A stretch of 64,000 bases of DNA. Origin: Acidobacteriota bacterium. GTDB lineage: Bacteria; Actinomycetota; Acidimicrobiia; Acidimicrobiales; Microtrichaceae. Each line of letters begins with the position of its first letter. Within the stretch, counting starts at the first letter, position 1. Positions 59,814 through 64,000 of this stretch are shown here, in pieces. Made by a program: the position numbers and the translations under genes. Where the stretch lies: positions 31,365 through 95,364 of the forward strand of contig QEUP01000012.1 of NCBI GenBank assembly GCA_003577145.1, written 5' to 3'. The notes beneath the pieces are model-generated. The model saw nothing but the letters and a program-made list of their open reading frames with translations, was not told the origin of the DNA and did not search any database.

Positions 59814-60617
59814 GTGGCAGACACAACCGGGAAGCTGTATCCCGTGGCGAGGGCGGTCCTCGCTCCGGCGTTTCGCTTCCTTTGGCACGTCTACCGGGAG
59901 GGGCTCGACAACGTGCCCCGCGGCAGGGCGATCATCGCCCCGAACCACATCTCGGTCCTGGACTCGTTCTTCGTTCCCTTGGCGCTGGAACGCAAGGTCA
60001 CATACGTGGGCAAAGCCGAGTACCTCGACAACTGGAAGACCCGCTACCTCCTGCCGGCCATGGGCATGATCCCGATCGATCGCTCAGGCGGGGAGTCAAG
60101 CAAGGCAGCCCTCGACGCAGCTGCGGAGGTTCTCCAACGGGACGAGCTGTTCGGCATCTATCCCGAGGGGACCAGATCACGCGACGGGTTCCTGCACAAG
60201 GGGCATACCGGAGCGGCACGGCTGGCTGTGCGCGTGAACGCTCCGATAGTCCCGGTTGGCATCAAGGGAACCGTCGATGTCCAGCCTCCGGACGCCAAGC
60301 TGCCCAAGCCGTTCATGCCGGTCGTGATCCGCTTCGGTGAGGCCATCTGGCCCGAGCGTTACACCCAACGCGTCGACGACCGACTGCTGTACCGGCAGAT
60401 AACCGACGAGGTGATGTACGAGATCCGGCGCCTGTCGGGCCAGGAATACGTCGACTCCTATGCCACGAAGGAGGCACCTGCGGCGGCCGCCACCACCGTG
60501 ATCCCTGTGGAGGAGATGCCTTCTGGCAACGGCGGTCGTGCCGTTGAGGGCACAGCCCTGATGCGCCGGAGTTCGGCTGAGGTGCTACGGCCCACGTCGA
60601 TCGCCGAGGGCGATTGA
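59814..60617 (+). CDS. plsC: 1-acyl-sn-glycerol-3-phosphate acyltransferase
   Basis: The 267-residue protein has APNHISVLDSFFVPLAL, the HxxxxD catalytic motif, and FGIYPEGTRSRDGFLHKGHTGAARLA, the substrate-binding EGTRS block. NAPIVPVGIKGT follows as usual. It acylates lysophosphatidic acid at the inner membrane face. GTG 59814 after CAGGGGGAG is chosen. The last 60 residues are low-complexity. It lies 61 bp upstream of thrS. Confidence 0.85.
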   Translation: MADTTGKLYPVARAVLAPAFRFLWHVYREGLDNVPRGRAIIAPNHISVLDSFFVPLALERKVTYVGKAEYLDNWKTRYLLPAMGMIPIDRSGGESSKAALDAAAEVLQRDELFGIYPEGTRSRDGFLHKGHTGAARLAVRVNAPIVPVGIKGTVDVQPPDAKLPKPFMPVVIRFGEAIWPERYTQRVDDRLLYRQITDEVMYEIRRLSGQEYVDSYATKEAPAAAATTVIPVEEMPSGNGGRAVEGTALMRRSSAEVLRPTSIAEGD

Positions 60618-60678
60618 GAGCGCACTCCATTGGCCGAAATCGTCAGGGCCGGGGCGACCGCGGCGGTAGCCTCGACGG

Positions 60679-62631
60679 ATGGCCGACCAGATCACCATCA
60701 CGTTGCCCGACGGCTCCTGCCGGGTGATGGCGAACGGATCCACAGCCGCCGACCTGGCTGCCGACATCGGGCCCGGTCTGGCCCGCGCGGCGCTGGTGGC
60801 CGAGGTCAACGGTATCGAGCGCGATCTGGCCACGACCCTCGATGACGGCGACGAGGTGGCCATCGTCACGGCCGACTCGCCCCGTGGGCTCTACACACTT
60901 CGTCACTCCACTGCCCACGTTCTCGCCCAGGCTGTGCTCGACCTCTATCCGGGGGCCACCTTCGCGATCGGGCCGCCGATCGAGGACGGCTTCTACTACG
61001 ACTTCGCCCTGCCGGAGGGGCAGACCTTCAGCGATGAGGACCTCGAGCGCATCGAGGCCAAGATGCGCGAGATAGTCGCGGCGGACCAGGCGTTCGAGCG
61101 ACACGACACGACTGCGGGGGAGGCTCTCGAGCTCTTCTCTGCGCACCCGTACAAGTGCGAGATCATCCGCAGCAAAGCCGATCCGGGAGAGGTCTCCACG
61201 GAGGGTGCTGTGAGCTACTACAGCAACGGTGACTCCTTCGTCGATCTCTGCCGCGGCCCGCATGTCCCCTCGACTGGCCGGCTGGGCGCATTCAAGCTGA
61301 TGAGGGTTGCCGGCGCCTACTGGCGCGGCGACGAGCGCCAGCCCATGTTGCAGCGCATCTACGGTACGGCTTGGGCAAGCGACAAGGATCTCCGGGCCCA
61401 CCTGCACCGCCTCGAAGAGGCTGCCAGGCGCGATCACAGGCGCCTCGCTCACGAACTCGATCTCGTGTCCTGGCCCGAGGAGCTGGGCAGCGGCCTGGCG
61501 GTCTGGCATCCGCGCGGTGCGGCAGTCCGCCAGGTCATGGAGGACTACAGCCGGAAGCGACACGCCGACGGTGATTACCAGTTCGTCTACACACCCCACA
61601 TCGCCAAGTCGGGGCTGTGGGAGACCAGCGGCCACCTCGACTACTACGCCGACAGCATGTACCCGCCCATGGAGCTCGACGGCGCAACCTATTACCCGAA
61701 GCCGATGAACTGCCCTTTCCACGTGCTCATCTACAAGAGCCGTCAGCGCTCGTACCGCGAGCTGCCGCTGCGGCTCTTCGAGCTGGGCGCCGTCTACCGC
61801 TACGAGCTCAGTGGGGCCGTTCACGGGTTGTTGAGGAGCCGCGGCTTCACCCAGGACGACGCCCACATCTTCTGCACCAAGGACCAGACCGTCGACGAGA
61901 TAAGCAGCTTGTTGGATTTCGTGCTGTCGGTTCTCCGCGCCTTCGGCTTCGGTGAGTTCGAGGCGAACCTGTCGACCAAGCCGGAGGAGAAGTACGTCGG
62001 TGCAGACGACGATTGGGACGCCGCCACCGATGCGTTGCGCGTCGCACTGGACCGCAGCGGGATCGCCTACGAGCTCGACGAGGGTGGCGGTGCCTTCTAC
62101 GGCCCGAAGATCGACATCCATGTGCGCGACGCCATCGGACGCCGGTGGCAGCTCTCGACTCTCCAGGTCGATTTCCAGCTTCCCCAGCGATTCGATCTCG
62201 AATACGTCGGCGCCGACGGGCAACGCCACCGGCCGGTGATGGTCCATCGCGCGCTGTTCGGATCCGTCGAGCGCTTCTTCGGCGTCCTCATCGAGCATTA
62301 CGCGGGTGCGTTCCCGACCTGGCTGGCGCCCGTGCAGGTCGAGGTGCTGCCGGTGGCCGAAACCCACGACGACTACGCCGTTGCGGTCGCCGGTCGCTTG
62401 AGAGGAGAGGGCTACCGCGTAGAGATCCGCCCTGCCGAGGAGTCGCTCGGTGCGCGGATCAGGAAGGCCAAGGTGGAGAAGGTCCCCTATGTGCTGGTAG
62501 TCGGTGACGACGACATCGCCAACGGCACCGTGGGCGTCAACGCGCGTGGCAGTGAGGTCGAGCGGGGCGTTCCGGTCGACCGGTTCCTCGAGCGTCTGGC
62601 TGCCGACGTCGACGAGCACGAGCGCGTGTGA
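60679..62631 (+). CDS. thrS: Threonine-tRNA ligase
   Basis: The 650-residue enzyme has the TGS domain (ITITLPDGSCRVMANGSTAADLA), the editing-domain motif HSTAHVLAQAV with FAIGPPIEDGFYYDF, and the class II catalytic core. The catalytic zinc site includes MNCPFHVLIYK. RSRGFTQDDAHIFC and PVMVHRALFGSVERFFGVLIEHY are the class II motifs 2 and 3. The C-terminal anticodon-binding domain runs from LAPVQVEVLPV. The stop overlaps the HIT gene start by 4 bp (GTGA). Confidence 0.97.
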   Translation: MADQITITLPDGSCRVMANGSTAADLAADIGPGLARAALVAEVNGIERDLATTLDDGDEVAIVTADSPRGLYTLRHSTAHVLAQAVLDLYPGATFAIGPPIEDGFYYDFALPEGQTFSDEDLERIEAKMREIVAADQAFERHDTTAGEALELFSAHPYKCEIIRSKADPGEVSTEGAVSYYSNGDSFVDLCRGPHVPSTGRLGAFKLMRVAGAYWRGDERQPMLQRIYGTAWASDKDLRAHLHRLEEAARRDHRRLAHELDLVSWPEELGSGLAVWHPRGAAVRQVMEDYSRKRHADGDYQFVYTPHIAKSGLWETSGHLDYYADSMYPPMELDGATYYPKPMNCPFHVLIYKSRQRSYRELPLRLFELGAVYRYELSGAVHGLLRSRGFTQDDAHIFCTKDQTVDEISSLLDFVLSVLRAFGFGEFEANLSTKPEEKYVGADDDWDAATDALRVALDRSGIAYELDEGGGAFYGPKIDIHVRDAIGRRWQLSTLQVDFQLPQRFDLEYVGADGQRHRPVMVHRALFGSVERFFGVLIEHYAGAFPTWLAPVQVEVLPVAETHDDYAVAVAGRLRGEGYRVEIRPAEESLGARIRKAKVEKVPYVLVVGDDDIANGTVGVNARGSEVERGVPVDRFLERLAADVDEHERV

Positions 62632-63161
62632 GCATGAGCCTGGATCGGATCTGGTCGGGCTGGCGGCTCAGGTATGTCGAGTCGCACGGGACAGGGGTGG
62701 CCGAGCACCAGGTCGACATCGGTGACGGGGATGGCTCGATCTTCGAGCGGATCCTTGCAACCGACGAACCCGACGACCGCACCTACATCGTCCACAGGGG
62801 CCGCACCTGTTTCGTCATCCTGAACATCTACCCCTACACCAACGGCCACCTGATGGTCCTGCCGTATCGCTGCGTTGCCGAGCTGGACGACCTGACGGAT
62901 GACGAGACGGCTGAGATGTGGGCGCTCGTCACCGACAGCGTGCGGGCGATCAAGACGGCTTACGACCCCGACGGCGTGAACGTGGGCCTCAACCTGGGTC
63001 GGGCGGGCGGCGCGGGGTTCCCGGACCATCTGCACGTGCACTGCCTGCCGCGCTGGCACGGCGACACGAACTTCATGACGAGCATCGCCGAGACGCGTGT
63101 GATGCCCGAGTCTCTCGACTCGAGTTGGCGCAGGCTTCGCGACGCCTGGCCGAGCGGCTGA
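62628..63161 (+). CDS. HIT-family hydrolase
   Basis: The 177-residue protein has the triad HLHVHCLPRW, the HxHxHxx nucleotide-binding motif, and CFVILNIYPYTNGHLMVLPY typical of bacterial HIT proteins next to thrS in Actinomycetota. It probably hydrolyses AMP conjugates or diadenosine phosphates. Start GTG 62628 overlaps thrS by 4 bp; ATG 62634 is possible. pgsA, which often follows this gene in the group, is not seen here. Confidence 0.87.
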   Translation: MSMSLDRIWSGWRLRYVESHGTGVAEHQVDIGDGDGSIFERILATDEPDDRTYIVHRGRTCFVILNIYPYTNGHLMVLPYRCVAELDDLTDDETAEMWALVTDSVRAIKTAYDPDGVNVGLNLGRAGGAGFPDHLHVHCLPRWHGDTNFMTSIAETRVMPESLDSSWRRLRDAWPSG

Positions 63162-63272
63162 CCCTGATACCTCAGGCGTTCACATTCGCTGCACCGCCAG
63201 TCAGTGGCAGCATTGCCCGGGCGCAGGGGTGGCGTTCGGCCGAGAACCGGCGCAAGCGGTACCGTCTTCGGG

Positions 63273-63872
63273 ATGGAGGAGCCAGGTGGGGGCGAGCCGG
63301 ATCCCACCGGTGAGGACGCCCGAGACGACGCGAGCGATCGAGCGGATCCCGCGGCGAACGGCGACGCAGGTATCAGCGCCGACGCCGCGGACCTTCCCGA
63401 CGACGAGGTCACCGACGCACTCCCCGAGGACCTGGACGTAGGCCGGCTCGTAGGGCCCCACACGTTTCCCAACAACAACCGCCGCCGGGTGCCAGGGGTT
63501 CTCTACCTGTTGATCGCCGCAGCCTGCCTCGGCCTGTGGCTGGCCAAACCCTCCTCACCGCTGGTTAACGCCGGGTTCGCCTGGGCAGGGCTGGGGTTGG
63601 CCCTGTTCGGCCTGTACAACCTGGTCGCCGGGTCGACTCTCAGGGTCGACGAGCGCGAGGCGCTGGTGGCTGCGACTCGCGAGGTGGGCTTTGCCGTGGG
63701 GCACGCCTCGGCCCAGATGGGTTGGCGGGGACTGCTGAGCCGCCCGACCTGGCGGATACTGCTCTACTCGGCGGAGAACCCCCCGGCCAAGCGTGGCCTG
63801 GTGCTGATCGACGGGATCAACGGCGAGCCGATCGAGCACTGGGTGGAGGACAACCCCGAGACTTGGAGCTAG
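63273..63872 (+). CDS. Two-helix membrane protein, 199 aa
   Basis: ATG 63273 gives a product with an acidic, disordered N-terminus of about 75 residues, two membrane helices (GVLYLLIAAACLGLWLAKP and FAWAGLGLALFGLYNLVAG), and a soluble C-terminal domain (VDEREALVAATREVGFAVGHASAQMG). No family is recognised. It follows the HIT gene after 111 bp. The gene ends 5 bp before a repeat array begins. Confidence 0.7.
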   Translation: MEEPGGGEPDPTGEDARDDASDRADPAANGDAGISADAADLPDDEVTDALPEDLDVGRLVGPHTFPNNNRRRVPGVLYLLIAAACLGLWLAKPSSPLVNAGFAWAGLGLALFGLYNLVAGSTLRVDEREALVAATREVGFAVGHASAQMGWRGLLSRPTWRILLYSAENPPAKRGLVLIDGINGEPIEHWVEDNPETWS

Positions 63873-63877
63873 GTGGA

Positions 63878-63998
63878 CAGCGTTCACTTGGCGCCACCGC
63901 AGGTGGCGCGGGCTGCACCATCGGGTTCTGGGGTACCCGCTGCTGCGCCGACGGCTCCGCAGCGTTCACTTGGCGCCACCGCAGGTGGCGCGGGCTGC
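63878..63998 (+). repeat. Two perfect copies of a 39-bp hairpin repeat at the window edge, period 82 bp
   Basis: Copies at 63878-63916 and 63960-63998 are identical and start CAGCGTTCACTTGGCGCCAC. Each contains GCGCCACC-GCA-GGTGGCGC, a perfect 8-bp stem with a 3-nt loop. The 43-bp spacer includes GGGTACCC. The array runs to the window edge, so its full length is unknown. It begins 5 bp after the preceding gene, so one copy can end its transcription. Confidence 0.85.
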
Positions 63999-64000
63999 GC

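Noticed and set aside
63878..63998. CRISPR array
   Set aside because: Only two repeats are visible, each with a strong terminator-like stem, there are no cas genes, and the first copy sits 5 bp after a gene. Not excluded if the array continues beyond the edge.

Overview
The window is GC-rich bacterial chromosome with dense, often overlapping genes. It most resembles an uncultured actinomycete-type bacterium, possibly Acidimicrobiia. The lineage is inferred from gene content: coenzyme F420 genes (a CofD/FbiA-type transferase and an NADPH-F420 reductase), a mycothiol ligase (MshC), MurT/GatD, an InhA-like FabI, DUF1876 and many acyl-CoA dehydrogenases. No rRNA, tRNA, CRISPR array or intact insertion sequence was recognised.

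Layout. 1-8.7 kb: a partial Rrf2 regulator, a hypothetical gene, then a minus-strand molybdoenzyme cluster. It runs mobB, a large Mo-bis-MGD oxidoreductase with NarG-like Fe-S ligand spacing, a nitroreductase-like protein, two CopD-like membrane proteins and a degenerate acyl-adenylate-type protein; its leader has competing stems. 8.8-13.9 kb: ferredoxin-ctaA-hemN-hemH-hemY, a tight heme operon. 14-15 kb: a RIC-type Fe-S repair protein and a strong candidate noncoding RNA gene with its own promoter and terminator. 15.2-21.3 kb: acyl-CoA dehydrogenase, nitroreductase, thiolase, CoA ligase and cofD. 21.4-23.9 kb: a compact dormancy or stress island (DUF1876, DksA/TraR zinc finger, acidic protein, CBS pair, long hibernation factor). 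24-34 kb: thiL, a GH65 phosphorylase, a sulfotransferase, a very large cyclase-domain ATPase, a 50-residue membrane peptide, a Crp regulator and an oxidoreductase. 34.4-36.5 kb: murT-gatD. 37-45 kb: membrane proteins, two more acyl-CoA dehydrogenases flanking a hydrolase, a secreted M23 peptidase and an SRPBCC protein. 45-48.5 kb: a benzoylformate decarboxylase-like enzyme and a GH43-like lipoprotein. 48.7-55.6 kb: a MarR-controlled heterodimeric ABC exporter and two CNNM/CorC-type proteins. 55.7-63.9 kb: phosphotransferase-DUF6285, fabI, F420 reductase, mshC, plsC, thrS, a HIT hydrolase and a membrane protein. The right edge carries two copies of a 39-bp hairpin repeat.

How they fit together. 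The organism appears to be an aerobe (heme A synthase, acyl-CoA oxidation) that can also survive low oxygen or nitrosative stress: oxygen-independent HemN, RIC, ribosome hibernation factor, DUF1876 and CBS proteins. The least familiar assembly is the molybdoenzyme cluster, which lacks the usual Fe-S beta and heme gamma subunits and instead has nitroreductase-like and CopD-like partners.
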